Positions 1-12,477 are shown, counted from the first letter of the stretch. The stretch is 64,000 nt of DNA from Harmonia axyridis (GCF_914767665.1 NC_059507.1:10540001-10604000); one strand, 5' to 3'. The notes: a model not told the origin generated them from the sequence alone. A program made the numbers and translations.

Positions 1-1249
1 ACTTCATCTCACCGGATCCTAAGAAGTTATTATAGCTTACTACTGTTATTCCAATTATCTCAGTTGAATTAATAGTGGCGTAGAGTTAGTTGCGTGACGT
101 GAAAACCCATAGCGCCATCTGTTAGCAGTCAGAGTCACTACACTCTATCGGATGTTAATGATACTGCGTTGAGAAAAGAATTCAGCACTTAACCGTAATA
201 GAGCGTCTCCTCAATGGTGAAAGACCATGTATATCCTATGTTATGATCAATTGGTGCACGAATGAACGAGCACACAAAATCTCCCAACGTCATGCCTCTA
301 TTTTCCCAATTTTTTCTGGTCGTGATGATCATTCCATTTTCTAGCTTCATAAGGGACATTCGCCTAATTCTCTTCCGCTACCTCAAATATCCATCGTATA
401 TATTGTTCCCCAGGTTCATACACGCGCATATCGAGCTGTTTGTCCAGTGGCTCGGAAATTTAATTTTGAAATGTTCCGAAAGCCTCATAACATCCAATCG
501 AATACACGGAACGCGCAACCGAACTGTAATTTCTGGAATCTGGAACGTAAAATGAAATACGTTACACCGGGTAAACCCCCGCGCGCGCCAAGAGTTATTG
601 TTCATTGTAGCGCGATTTTGCGCACACATTTTCGTGCATTCTTCCCTTTCGCTACGTTATGAAAAAACCTTATTAGATACATGAAAATATTATGGAACGA
701 GTTTCGTTCGGTCTCGGTGTATGGGAGTTGGATTTTTTTTTATTTATCATGCTCGGCGGTGTATAATTGGAGCTATTCTGTATGCTGGTGTCAGGTGCGG
801 GTAGCAGTTGGACTCTATTCATTGTATGGTTAATTTAATTTTGGGGCGAGTGTGGTGCTCTCTAGATAATTAAAGAGGCAATTATCTATCCGGTAGATTG
901 AATGATTTTAAATAAATACTGCTGCTCGCTGAGGATTCGACGATGAAATGAACCATTGGTGTCCAAATATTCGACTAATTCAAATAAAAATCTGATGGTA
1001 ACACTCCCCTTACTATCCACATCTGACTTATCTGAAATTGAAAAAAATGAGAACAGCCGACGTGAGTCAATTGCACCTTTGGAGTCCACTTTTATACCCA
1101 TATGCAGTTATGTGGCCTCTAAGGATGCAATTGTCCTTTGATGAACAAGGGTTTAAAAGCTCCTGACTTCACGTCAATGCTTTCTTCATTTGTTATAATT
1201 ATTTATTCACCTATAGAATCTCAACTTGATCGTAGTAACGGAATTATTG
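1..1249. other. Non-coding stretch, no gene recognised
   Basis: Only short open frames without recognisable motifs are seen on either strand. A CpG-alternating GC-rich run sits near 578-590. A motif of about 30 bp near 1153-1188 recurs near 11405 and 26760, so at least this part is a dispersed repeat. Confidence 0.5.
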
Positions 1250-2010
1250 GCTAATATTTTTTTACATCAACGACATCAACTTTATGTACTGTAGGCAGCT
1301 TTGCGGATGATAGTACTCCCCATACTGCCTTTTTTTTCATGGTTTCAATACCATCAGGCTGAATCAGAAACGAACGAAGAAGATATCTCAACAACATAGA
1401 TTTGAACTTAGTAACAATTCTCGAATGGGGATCCAATAACTTGCTTGAGTTCAACTTAGACGAAACATAAGCATGTATTTTGCCTAAATATGCCAATCTC
1501 ACTGTGCCCAACACATAAGCTTGTCACGTGTAACCTACCATTGAAGTAATCCATCTCGATCATATCAGCAATAACCTTCCTTAGTCACCTGCGATCAACT
1601 GCTCGAAGTGCATCCCAAAAACCTGGTTTTCTGTTTGGTGGCAGGAGCTATTTCACTCCGAATTAGCTGCTTATGGTACAGTTCCCATGTTTGTCGTGGG
1701 TGATGCCTTGCTTACAAACTCGCTTACAAAAATACCGTAGAAAAGTGGACGATATAGCTTCATTTTAGAGATATTTCCATGGACGATGCTCTCTAGAAAT
1801 ATCACAAATAATTTTCTCGCCTGGAGGTTAACACTTACAATCTTCTCTCACACTTCTTCGTGGTCACTTTGGAGACATGCAGAACATCTCTTTTCAAGAA
1901 CTGGTTCATCCAACGAACAGCGAGGCTTTGGGAGATGTTTCCCGAGGCATTTAACCTTCAGAAATTTAAGAACGCTCTTAGTGTTCTCTATGTTTTCTGA
2001 ACATTAAAGG
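1250..2010 (+). pseudogene. Decayed non-LTR retrotransposon reverse transcriptase, C-terminal half
   Basis: Read on the + strand in shifting frames, this stretch carries the ordered landmarks of the second half of an insect non-LTR reverse transcriptase. They are the catalytic box FADDS (1300-1314), then LEWGSNNLLEFNLDET (about 1420-1467), then RYFHGRCS (1769-1792), then the near-terminal block QRTARLWEMFP and NLQKFKNALSVL (about 1911-1985). Order and spacing match the CR1/Jockey-type family pattern in which the YADD box is followed by thumb and C-terminal segments. Several stops and frame changes separate the landmarks, so it is dead. No 5' end, tail or target duplication could be fixed. The clade is inferred only loosely. 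Confidence 0.75.
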
Positions 2011-2596
2011 ATATCCCTTCTCCTGAGAACCAGAACAAAACAAAATATTCATTCAACACGAAATTTTGAAATGATTACGCTTTATAGGCATCCAAACTTA
2101 TTTTTGATTAGCTACAGTCATTCCCTGTTCATTATTCTTGAATTTTATAAGTTTTTGATGATACTATTGTTTGAGGCTTTTCTTGGCTCATAATTAGAAA
2201 ATCACAGAATAATAGAGATATCGATTCAGAGAACGAGCGCTCATAAAAAACTCTACTGCACCAAGCCAACATTACTTTGCCTCAAGCTTAAAGCTGTTCG
2301 CCTCGAACAGGATTCCCAGAATCTCACATCTTCTTCATACATAGCAGTAATCGGTGCAAATAAACGAGTAAAAACTTTGTGGAAGTTCTCAAGTGCATTG
2401 TTCTTGGTAACCTCTTCGATGCCCGCTTTCTAGGAAGCTTGAGTTCCAGCTATTCCAACCTCGTCTGGACCATGCATCAGCCATATCTTCCTTTCAGGAC
2501 TCCACACTTCAGAAGTTGTAGCATCCAATATTGTCCCCGATATTGGTCCGATATCAGTTCAATATTCAATATATAAATGAAATGAAAATAGTTATT
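2011..2596. other. Unassigned stretch after the RT relic
   Basis: No gene is recognised. The first part could be the 3' end of the preceding retroelement. A minus-strand frame between about 2250 and 2560 is fairly open, but it shows no family motif that I recognise. Confidence 0.35.
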
Positions 2597-2718
2597 TATA
2601 ATACAAGTGCAGAAGGCATTGATATTCTTCCACGAGTTCAAAATTCAAAAACGAGCCACGAAGTGGCGAGTTTTTGAATGAACGAGTGGTAGAATGAGCC
2701 TTCTGTACGAGTATTATA
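2597..2718. repeat. Snap-back palindrome (fold-back MITE-like hairpin)
   Basis: The two halves are imperfect reverse complements over about 60 bp each. The centre is GCCAC-GAA-GTGGC (2655-2667). Outer matching blocks are CAGAAGG (left) with CCTTCTG (right), and TATAATAC with GTATTATA at the ends. Inner arms share ACTCG/CGAGT and TTCAAAAA/TTTTTGAA blocks. No coding capacity. The compact palindrome suggests a non-autonomous fold-back repeat or a structured RNA hairpin; which one is inference. Confidence 0.7.
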
Positions 2719-4070
2719 CATTATTTTCTCTAATTCATTGCATTTTTATTGAAATTAATGAAATATTTCCATAAATATCATTTAGTGATTTTTGCATTGA
2801 AAAATGTTGGTTGGCAGAACTGATTTCTTTAAGGCAAATTGATGAATTGACAGATAAAGCCGTGGCGGAAAGTTCGGAGTACCAACATATAATAATAAAA
2901 TATAACCATGAAAACTGTGCGTTTCTGATATATTCTCGCACGATTTTGTTCTACAAGATGTGGAAGAATGAACGGAATAACCACAGAATTAGAGAAAGTA
3001 TCAATATTGGACTACATAAGTTTGGAATCAGGAATTCTCGATAATTCCATCTTCCACATCTTGAATTCACATTCAAGAGTTTTGTTGGCTGTTTCAAAAA
3101 CCATTTTATATGTTAATTTGTTGAAATCAGTCGGAGAGTCCACAATCAATCAAATATCTGAATGATGATAACACAGATTGATGTTTGGGGAATCTGTAAC
3201 TCAATCGGATATTTTGAAGCCAGGTGTTTCTTTTGCTTCGAAACCTTTTCTGAGTAGTATAATTGAATTGAATTGAGCTAGTTGAAATAGTGAACAAGGC
3301 CATGTAACTAACGCTCTTCTAAAAAACCTCTCGGATCCGCCAGTGGATCACATCTACCGGTAGGTGTCGAAAACACGAAATCAACTCCGACCACGCACGC
3401 AAATAAATGAGAAGAGACGCCAACAACCGGGCAACGGGACAAATCGGCCGTACCAACAGACAATTAATTCCAGAACGACGATCTTCTTCCGCTTCCGGTC
3501 CACTGATCGATTCTACCGTCTACGTAGGCAGGCAACGGGATAATTCCCGGTAACCGGACTCCGCAGATCCCTAGGGACGCGCGTTTTCATTAACTCGCCA
3601 AGACGTCCCTGATCCATATTGACTTCGACGTGTGTTGACGGTCTGCAGTGATTTAGGACGTCGACTGAGTTATTTCGATATCGATGTCTTGGTTGTTGGG
3701 GACCGCTGATGGATGAGGGAGGGGCTCTGGTTACGGGCCGCACGTGGAGGCCTAGATAAGATCTACGTTTTGGGGTATCTGTTACAACGTTATCGGGATA
3801 TAATTACTGCCGGCTTCCTATCAAGTAGGCTCTGGTTTCATTGGGTTGTCATCGATGTTGGGTTGTGCGATGATGGTAGCTACGAGAAGGGCGAGACCTG
3901 TCTATCTTTACTCACCTTTGATGACAGCAGGTTTCTCTGTGGTTAACTCCTTACCTAGATTTCGGAAAGTGCAATACGCAAAGAGATTATTGCTTTCAGA
4001 AGATTCCCTTTCAGTTTTCTGTAATGCAGAATTATTAGAGGTGCCTTCATCAGTTCTTTAAAAATTACAA
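2719..4070. other. Unique stretch with a GC-richer block
   Basis: No gene is recognised. A 13-bp inverted repeat, CAAGATGTGGAAG (from 2953) and its complement (from about 3050), encloses a short + strand frame. From about 3320 to 3740 the base composition is clearly less AT-rich than the surroundings, with many CpGs, as in a promoter or conserved non-coding block. I cannot tell which. Confidence 0.4.
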
Positions 4071-4690
4071 ATGTTGGAGGAGAGAAAGGAAATGTTGAAA
4101 ATTTATTTCCAGAACAATAACTGTGCTAGGGCTACTGCGAGGATTTTAATGAACGACATCCGGATAAAATGTTTATCATTCAGTTGGTACTTAAAATTTG
4201 AGGTAACAGGATCAGTTGCAAACAAAAAACATAATCGCACCCGTACGGTTACGGGTGAAAATGATCAAGTTGCATTAATTGGTCAACTAATGGCTGAGGA
4301 ATTGGAGAAGTTTTGGTAAATTTTACTAATACTGAAATATCATATTATAGAAATTATACGATCATTTAAAACATCTCTGTTTCATTTAGTTTTATTGGTA
4401 CCATAATTTCATAAACAAACACACAGTAACTTTGTGAATATTCACTTCATAGAACACAAACTACTAGTTCATACAAATTTGAATCCATGCATACAATTGT
4501 GCTACGAAACTACCCACTTTCCCTATTCAAATTACTGATGGGATTGCAACCCTCTCCAGAGAGTTGCTAGTAGAAACAAGTTTTGTATACCAGATCATGT
4601 CCCTGTCTGAGTGTTTTCACAAATTCTGATTCGTTGTTGAGTTATTGAGGGTGGACACTTTTAAATGAGACACCCTGTATATACTGACTG
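4071..4690 (+). mobile_element. Tc1/mariner-superfamily relic with N-terminal transposase ORF
   Basis: An 82-codon frame at 4071-4319 reads like the start of an insect Tc1/mariner-type transposase. It has a first helix-turn-helix-like segment (EERKEMLKIYFQNNN, ATARI), then FEVTGSVANKKHNRTRTVT, which resembles the linker plus second DNA-binding motif common in this superfamily. The catalytic part is absent. About 350 bp downstream lies ACACCCTGTATA (near 4669-4680), the kind of end seen on CAGGGTG-type inverted repeats, so the element is probably an internally deleted copy. The left terminus was not found. Family membership rests on motif resemblance only. Confidence 0.55.
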
Positions 4691-6168
4691 AATTTGTACC
4701 TTTTCTTATCTATTTTTTGTTATTTCGAATGAAGGCATCGACTGCTATGGTCATTATCTATTCTCACGAAAATTGTTTTGGGAGCTGATGAGAATCATGA
4801 AGAGGAGGGATGTACCGATCTGTTCGTAAAACAAGGTGTTCTTTTGTAGAAGCTATTAAAGCATTATTCTGTTTGAGATATATCATAGGCAATTTTCAAA
4901 TCATATTCAGCCAAAATATCACCGGCAGTGAAATGGAAAAGAGTCGGATTCACCATCAATATAGGTTGGAGAACCTCAGGGGTCCATTCTTGGTCCAATA
5001 TTGTTCATCACTTTCAAAATGATCTTTTCAGTAACGTTATATCCTTCAAAACTTTCAGCTATAAAGATGATAGATCAATATCGCGGGAAAAATCTGTTCG
5101 AAAATTCAGAAGTTTGTGTAGGGAGTGGTTCCAAACTAATGGACTGATTCCAAAAGACAAACGATCATTTTCACGAAAACTGATATAAACACATCCCTAT
5201 ACTATCTTGGGTTGGAATTTGAATCCAGTCTGTGTCATCTTCTATTTCTTATATTATCTAACGGTGTTAAACGCGAAGATCTTGGTGACCACCGAATATT
5301 TCAGTTACCTGATGTTCACAGATTATCAAAGATAGGCACTTGGTTGTTTTTGTCATATGAAGCTTGAAAACAGTTCAATTCAGGAGGTTGCGGTTCTAAC
5401 CAAATAAATTCTCTCAAAACTTGAGCCTTAAAATGTGTCATTCATTTTTTCTAGACCAAAAGGATTCTGAGATCCCCTTACTAGACAACAAATTTGGGAC
5501 ACCCAATACCAACGAGTTTTAAAGATGTGCTTGTCTTGTAACCTAAAGTCATTAAGATGTGATCTTATAAATCTGTCAATCTTTATGAAATATACGTCTG
5601 TAAACTCTACACAAAAATGAACAGTCACTGAAAACAGAAACCAGCAACAACAGTCAATCGAATCAATAAACCCAACATTATAACAACATCAACCATAATC
5701 GATATGGGTTGGAGTGAGACTCAGATGTCATTCCGCAATTTCTTGATCAAAAAAAAAAAAAAACGAGAAACGAGAAAATTCTTCAGCACCGCCTGAGATC
5801 TCGCGCTGAGATGGAAAACCGATTGGAATATTTTCCGGGCGCCGATCATCATATCGTATCACGCTAGAGCGCTCATCTGCGATGTGATTTTCATGTTTCT
5901 TCAGCCCTGGAGATGAGGATGTTTCGCGTTATGTCGCCATGGATATCGACACTCGCATTCCTGCTCGTCGATAGCGTGTAACTCGGGGGTATACGGTTTG
6001 ATTCCGGTCGAAAATGTGAGGAATTTAGGGTTGTCTTCCAATCGACTGAGGATTTTCCGGTTCAGACTAGCGGAGAAGATGGATGCTCCGGTGGCGAGGA
6101 AAATATGCTAGAATTCTCTGAGTTAATTCCCGTCGGAGATGAGGTTTTATAACTTTTCGTGGAATTAT
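4691..6168. other. Unique non-coding stretch
   Basis: No gene or repeat is recognised. An A-run of 15 or so sits near 5749-5763. From about 5780 to 6110 the sequence is more GC-rich and CpG-containing than its surroundings and does not look transposon-derived; it could be conserved non-coding DNA. Confidence 0.4.
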
Positions 6169-7431
6169 TAGGTGTACAATTTTGCTTTCGTCGTTTTGCA
6201 TTAGATGGCTTTAGCGGTGAGTGGCTGTCGAAATGAATAGATCGTAGATGTCATACAATGAGCTTAGGTATTTGTTAATATAACGCCATCGAAATATTAG
6301 TCGATTTGTGTCTGCATCATGAAGTTATTCTCGATTAAACATGTCAACTTACGAGCCAAATCTCGTCATTTGCGGGATGTTTTAATTTTCTGCTTTAATA
6401 TGAAGAAATCTGCGGCTGAGCCTTTTCGAATGCTCTCAAATACCTATGGTGAGGTCGCTATTAGTGGAAGAACGTGCCGAGAGTGGCTTCAAGAACGGTG
6501 ATTTTGACATCGAAGACCAGCATGGCGGTGGAAAAGAGAAGGTTTTCGAAGATGCAGAATTGAAGGAATTACTTGATCAAGACTCGTGTCAAATGCAACA
6601 AGAACTGGCAGGATCATTGGGAGTGACGGAACAAGCCATTTCAAATTTCCTGAAAGTCATGGCAATTATTCAGAAACTAGGAAATTGGGTGCCGAACGAG
6701 TTGATGCCGAGATATTTCGAATGGCGTTTGTTTTCTTGTGAACAGCTGCTTGCAAGGCAAAGGCGGAAGTGATTTCTGCATCACACTGTAACTGGAGTCG
6801 AAACATGGGTTCATTACGATAATCCCAAATTCATGAGGGTATCCCGGCCATGCTTCCACGCCGACGGCCAAAACGAATATTCACGGTTTCAAGTACATGC
6901 TCAGTATTTGGCGGAACCAGCTCGGCGTAGTGTATTATGAGTTGTCAAAACCGACTGCAAAAATCACAGGCGATCTTTATCGAACGCAATTGATGTGTTG
7001 AGTCGAGCATTGAAAGATAAACAGCCGCAATACAACGAGAAACATGATAAATTGATTTTACAGCATAACAATACTCAACGCCTTGTCGCGAAAATGGTCA
7101 AGGCATACTTGGAAACGTTGAAATCGGAAGTCTTACCTCACCCGTCTTATTTTCCAGATGTTGCTCCCTCGGACTATCACTTGTCTCTATTAATGACACA
7201 AGGCCTGACTGACCAGCACTTCCGGTCTTATGAAGAAGTAAAAAATTGTATCGATTCGTGGATCGCTTCAAAAAATGACGAGAGTTTTTCCAACGCGGGA
7301 TTCGTACGCTGTCGAAAGAAAGTAGTGGCCAGCGATGAACAATACTTTGAATCATAAATGTATAACCAGTTTTTTACAATAAAGTCTCGAATTTCGGAAA
7401 AAAAAACGGCGGAAGCAAAGTTGTACGCCTA
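6169..7431 (+). mobile_element. mariner element, mauritiana (Mos1)-like, copy A
   Basis: About 1.26 kb, the usual size of a full mariner. The ends are inverted repeats starting AGGTGTACAA (left) and ending GTTGTACGCCT (right), followed inward by a CCGCCGTTTT-type block. The AGGTGTACAA end resembles that of Mos1-type elements. It encodes one degenerate DD34D transposase on the + strand. Five further copies of the same family are in the window: 17921-19087, 25518-26376, 43331-44617, 49155-49340 and 57967-58955. Confidence 0.88.
6319..7357 (+). pseudogene. mariner transposase, inactivated (copy A)
   Basis: Cut-and-paste transposase of the DD34D mariner family, broken by several frame changes and stops. 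The N-terminal DNA-binding part is recognisable (LIFCFNMKKSAAEPFRML, then ELLDQDSCQMQQELAGSL), followed by the WVPNEL linker block. The first catalytic motif, normally TGDEKW, reads TGVETW. The second, normally HDN, reads HNN. The third is intact as APSDYH. In the last intact frame (6995-7357) 34 residues separate the second and third catalytic positions, as expected for mariner. Two catalytic aspartates are therefore lost and the protein cannot be active. Confidence 0.88.
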
Positions 7432-7918
7432 TGTATTTAGCATTCACTTAGGGTATTGTCCCTATATCGCCGAGAATTTAAGAGCGGTTACAAGTGGTTT
7501 TCAATGTCTGAAGTAACCTGCTTCGTATTTACGGACCGCTTGACACATGTCAATGGTCAACAAAATTTTTCATCGACAGAATTTGGAGGTTATAAACGGT
7601 TGATCTCTTTTAAATCGTAAATAACTAATAGTTCTTAATGGCTTTGATGGTCATTTGTTTCATAATTAAAATAATAAAGTTAATCTGAGAATTAAAAATC
7701 ACAACTGCCAACCGGAGTGGGCGTGGTTACCGATCCTAACCAGAATAAAAGTACGGTTGCTCTGGTGACAGATAACTCACCGAAGTTTGAGAGAATAGTC
7801 ACCGGTTTTTGAGGAATTTGACATATACGGACCACTAACTTACTAACCATAGTAACGAAGGTGATATAATAATAATAATGATAATTTATTGATCCTTTCA
7901 GACGAAACAAGGTATACC
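7432..7918. other. Unique AT-rich stretch
   Basis: No gene or recognised repeat. A short (ATA/ATT)-rich run lies near 7867-7885. Confidence 0.4.
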
Positions 7919-9488
7919 CTTATTAACGATGATGGCTTAATTCTTGTAATTTATTTATTTTGCATCTGAAAAATGGCAGGATCGAGTGATCCCATCTCCT
8001 CGCACACATTATTTATTTTAAATCGGACAGTTTTTCCTAAACCAGTGCGAAAACCCGTATATCGTCGTTATGATCTATCCTCTCGGGTTCCGGCCAAAGG
8101 GGTCTTCCTTGATCTATGGGTCCTCCTTTCCGGTCGTACCCGAAGCCTTACTTCGGGCCCCGGATCCAATAAAAGTAACAGATTGAAGTCAGTTGGTGGT
8201 AGGATCTTCTTTATTTTGTATAACCGGTTAGGGTGCCAAACTTTGCCAAAAGCTTAAAGGAAATTTGAAGTAAGAGTGAACGACAACACGACAGATTATG
8301 CGGGACAGTGTCCTGCAAGGAAGCGTCTTTGTCCCTCTACTATTTTTGTTATAAACACCTAAGCTAAATTGTCTAGCGATTCTGAAGGATTGTTGAGGAC
8401 TTGTCACTAGAGAAGACCTCACAATAATACTCAAGATCTTCTAGCTATGAACCAGCAAACAAACTGATCCGAAAAACGATGCTAAACAAACTGATCCGAA
8501 AAACGATGCTAAAATAAACCTTATTTCTACTCTGTTATTTCAGCATTCACTTATTAACGATGAAGACTGAATTCTTATAATTATTGATGAATACATTATG
8601 TCTATCTGAAAAATGGCAGGTTAGAGTTACAGACCTCGTCCACCATGAAGGATCGAGTGATCCCATCTCCTCGCACACATTATTTATCTTAAATCGGGAA
8701 GTTTTTCCTAAACCAGTGCGAAAACCCGTACTGTCGTTATGATCTATCCTCTCGGGTTCCGGCCGAAGGGTCTCCCTTGAACTATGGGTCCTCCTTTCCG
8801 GTCGTAACCAAAGTCTTACTCCGTGTCCCGGATCCGATAACCGTAACAGATTGAAGTAAGTGGGTGGTGAGTTTTGTTTTTATTGTTTATAATAGGCCAG
8901 GGTGCCAAACTTTGTTAAGAGCTAAAAGGAAATTTAAAGTCAGAGTGAACGACAACAAGACAGATTATGCGGGACAGAGTCCCGCAAGGAAGCGTCCTTG
9001 GCCCTCTACTATTTTTGTTATACACTCCTAAGGTGAATTGTCTAGCGATTCTGAAAGATTTTTGAGGACTTGTCACTAGAGAAGACCTCACAATAATACT
9101 CGAGATCTTCTAGCTATGAACCAGCAAACAAACTGATCCGAAAAACGATGCTGAAACAAACCTTATGTTTACCTTGTTAGTTCAGCATTCACTTATTAAC
9201 GATGAAGACTGAATTCTTATAATTATTGATGAATACATTATGTCTATCTGAAAAATGGCAGGTTCGAGTTACAGACCTCGTCCACCATGAAGGATCGAGT
9301 GATCCCATCTCCTCGCACACATTATTTATCTTAAATCGGTCAGTTTTTCCCAAACCAGTGCGAAAACCCGTATATCGTCGTTATGATCTATCCTCTCGGG
9401 TTCCGGCCAGAGGGGTCTTCCTTGATCTATGGGTCCTCCTTTCCGGTCGTAACCGAAGCCTTACTTCGGGCTCCGGATCCGATTAATA
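7919..9488. repeat. Tandem array of about 640-bp units, 2.5 copies
   Basis: Three successive copies of the same sequence run head to tail. The block starting TATTAACGATGA occurs near 7921, 8552 and 9194 (spacings about 631 and 642 bp), and the block ATCGAGTGATCCCATCTCC recurs in each. The third unit is cut short after GGATCCGATTAAT. Units differ by small indels; unit 1 lacks about 30 bp (ACAGACCTCGTCCACC region) that units 2 and 3 share. A short + strand frame (MAGSSDPISSHT, then PKPVRKPVYRRYDLSS) is open in units 1 and 3 but broken in unit 2, so coding is doubtful. I see no transposase or reverse transcriptase motif. Satellite-like or repeated fragments of an unknown element are both possible. 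Confidence 0.85.
8457..8510. repeat. 27-bp perfect tandem duplication
   Basis: Two adjacent identical 27-bp copies ending CGAAAAACGATGCT (8457-8483 and 8484-8510). Only unit 1 of the 640-bp array has the duplication; unit 2 carries a single copy near 9130. Confidence 0.9.
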
Positions 9489-10227
9489 GGGCGCCGAGAT
9501 AAATCATTCGGACGTGGAAAATTAAACGTTTTCCCAAAATGTTAAATCGGGCACGGGAAGGCTGATTGCCCTGCGAGTGACGATAAATCAATTAAGGAGT
9601 CGGCACAACAAAAACAAAGGGGTTAATGCATGTATCCGGCCGCCATTACCCGAAAGTAACGGCTTCGTTAGAGAGAGGGAAGTACCGAATTGAGAGTAAT
9701 CAAGCCGCAGAAGAGAGTTATCACGGTCGACGGACCATAGAAAATTCGGTTGGTTTTGTTGATGGGTGGGGGGTGGTGTTGATGATTGGTCGTTGGTGTA
9801 GGGTGGCTCCCTCTTGCGGGAGTTATACGCGGCTACTTAACAGGTACTATTTAATGAGGGTTTTTTTTCAATAGATTGAGAACTTTAAATTAGTAATACA
9901 GGACAGAAATATTGTTGAGATCAATTATGTTTCATTATAATCTGGTAGATAATTTCATACATGTCCATCGCGTCTACAATTTACATAGCCCATTCGATCT
10001 GTCCAGTATTCATTTACATAAATCTGACCGTATGGCGTCAATAGTGACTTCAATATTGGCTTTCTAAGTCTCAAGAGTTGCCGGTTTGTCGGCTCAAACC
10101 AATGGCAAACATAGTCTCATAAAAAATAAAGCCAGTTTAAAGGACCACTTTCGAAAAAAAAAATTTCATCATATTGATTCATTATTGAAAACAAAAAATC
10201 AGTCAGAATGGCTCGATAGCGCTCGCC
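9489..10227. other. Unique stretch, GC-richer at left
   Basis: No gene is recognised. From 9489 to about 9800 the sequence is less AT-rich, with several CpGs, and differs in style from the neighbouring repeats. It is a candidate conserved non-coding block. The rest is ordinary AT-rich DNA. Confidence 0.4.
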
Positions 10228-12167
10228 TAGGGATTCATCAAGCCAAGTAGCTTGACATTTTAACCAACCACTTGACTTGAAAATCAAGCTCGTGAAAAAT
10301 TACATACTTGAGCTTGGCTTGACTTGATTTTAGAGAATTATTGCTTTACTTGATATCAAGCTATGTACTTGATATTACTTGATCTTGATATGCATGCGTC
10401 GCACGGCATATGTTTCTACAATATCGTGCGCGCTTAGACTAAATAAGGGGATTCCTCGAGCGCCAAGAGACTGAAGCATTCGCCAGTGTGATTTTATTAG
10501 TAGTTTTCTCACATTTCTATGAAATATATTGGTAGATTTTGGTAGTTTCCAAAATATTTCCCCAAAAAACATGGCCAACGATTTTTCATCAACGCCAGCA
10601 ACTTTAGCTCCTGTTGAAAGACAACTGCTCTTACAGTTACAAAAACCCGCAATAGGTTATGCGACAAATCCATAAGATGCCTCAAATGTCTTAGATCCTG
10701 GATGGAAAATTATGAGATCAAACAAAGCCAGGAGGTTTCTCAATATTGAGAAACTTTATTTTTCATTATTTTGTACAATAAGAATAAAATTCCAAGAAAT
10801 CTCTTTATCATAAAAACCCGTTTTACGAAACTGTCAAGCAAAATCTCGACGTCTTTTCTCATCCCAGATGCAGCACAATATTTCAGAATTACGGTCAATG
10901 AAGAATTTGTATTCGTTCTCCAGTCCCAATCCCAAAGTACACTTTCAGCAAAATACCTCCATATAGTGCAAGCTGTGGCTCGGGATGATTTTCTCATTTT
11001 TCACTTCGGTGTAACATGTTTCTACCGGATCCGCAAGGTTTATGGAATATTTGAAAAATTCCCCCCATCATGAAACTCACGGGTTCATTCCCTTCATTTG
11101 GGATTCAGGTTTTATGGGCAACAGAGTTTATTCGAGGCATCTCCGCGAGACTGAATGAATAACTGAATTCGAGGGAGATTTTGGGAGAACTTATTGGATC
11201 CTACAGGTAATGGCCCTCCGTACATCATGAGAATGAATGGGTGGAAGTTGACTTCCATTTGAACCTAAAGATACTCATTGCTTGAAATAATGCAGCTGTA
11301 TTATTTTTTGACATGGATGGATTGACAGCATCCTGTAAAAAAAAACGATATTTCGTTTCAATGAAATATTTGTGAAGAACCTTTTATAAACGCCAAAGAT
11401 GTTGATGGCTCAAGACTTTACGTCAGTGCATTCCTTGATTATAAAAAAATCGTTTTTCTTAAATATTAGAGGAGCATTTCAAGTAACTTTCTCATGAAAT
11501 GTCGCATGAAGTTTGTTGGAATTCTTCATTAAGAAATGTCTGAGTTGGATGACAACCAAATTTACAGCAACATTAATCCCTGTGAAGAGGAGAAATATGT
11601 AAAATATGTGACTGATATATTATATTGAATATAGAATGTCCTCTCTCATGACTTGGTGCCATTGGCTTGATTATCAAGCTACTACTTGGCTTGAACTTGA
11701 CTTGAAATCAACCTGAGTTCAAGTCAAGTAGTGGTTTTTCAATGTCAAGTCAAGTATTCATTTATTAAGTACTTAATATTGAAAAAAATAGCTTGGCTTG
11801 ATATTCAAGATACTTGGCTCAAGCTCAAGTAGCTTTACTTGAAATCAACTTGAGTTCAAGTCAAGTTGTAGTTTTTCAATATCAAGTCCAGTATTTATTT
11901 ATTAAGTACTTGACTTAACATTGAGAAACTTGGCTTGGCTTGATATTCGAGCTACTTTTCTCAAACTCAAGTAGCTTGAGCTTGACTTGAAATAAACTTA
12001 AGTTCAAGTCAAGTATTAGTAGTTTTTCAATGTCAAGTCAATTATTTATCCATTAAGTACTCGACTAACTACTACTTGACTTGAACTTGAATTGATTTTA
12101 AGTCAAGCTCAAACTACTTGAGCTTGAGCCAAGTATCTTCAATATCAAGCCAAGCCGTGAATCCCTA
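10228..12167 (+). mobile_element. hAT-like DNA transposon relic with many TTGACTT/AAGTCAA subterminal repeats
   Basis: The ends are inverted: TAGGGATTCA at 10228 and TGAATCCCTA ending at 12167. Both are followed inward by CAAGCCAAG/CTTGGCTTG-type sequence. Dense inverted and direct copies of CTTGACTTGA and relatives fill 10240-10400 and 11650-12150, as in transposons with repeated subterminal transposase sites. Inside, a + strand segment resembles the hAT C-terminal dimerisation motif (see the entry at 10571). An 8-bp target duplication is not visible; the element is flanked by TA on both sides, or the TA belongs to the repeat. Superfamily assignment is therefore tentative, while the bounded repeat structure is clear. 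Confidence 0.65.
10571..10636 (+). pseudogene. Fragment resembling hAT transposase C-terminus
   Basis: The frame from ATG at 10571 reads ANDFSSTPATLAPVERQL. The block STPATLAPVER closely matches the conserved hAT dimerisation-region signature (PATSAPVER with a preceding acidic/aromatic stretch). The downstream VFS part is replaced. Only about 22 codons are recognisable, so this is a remnant whose value is to label the surrounding element. Confidence 0.55.
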
Positions 12168-12477
12168 ATAACAGTAGAAGATTGTTCTACAAAATTCTCT
12201 CTCCAAAATTGTATTTTTTTTTTAGTTCCAACATACAACAAAAGCTGTGTCCATTTTGATGTGAAAACCACAAGCTAAATTCAAGAGATCAAATTTGTAT
12301 ATCACAAACATTTAACTGATTTATCAATTCAATATAATCAAATATAACATTAGACGAGCAGTTTATATCTGGGCAGTACCCAGATATTTTAATTTATTTA
12401 CATATGATAGTCAGCATATGGTTAAATCATGCCCCATTCTGGTGTAGTATATGAAAATTAAAAAAAAAATTCTTTAC
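12168..12477. other. AT-rich gap with a small hairpin
   Basis: No gene. A near-perfect hairpin TATCTGGG-CAGT-ACCCAGATA sits near 12366-12387. Confidence 0.4.
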
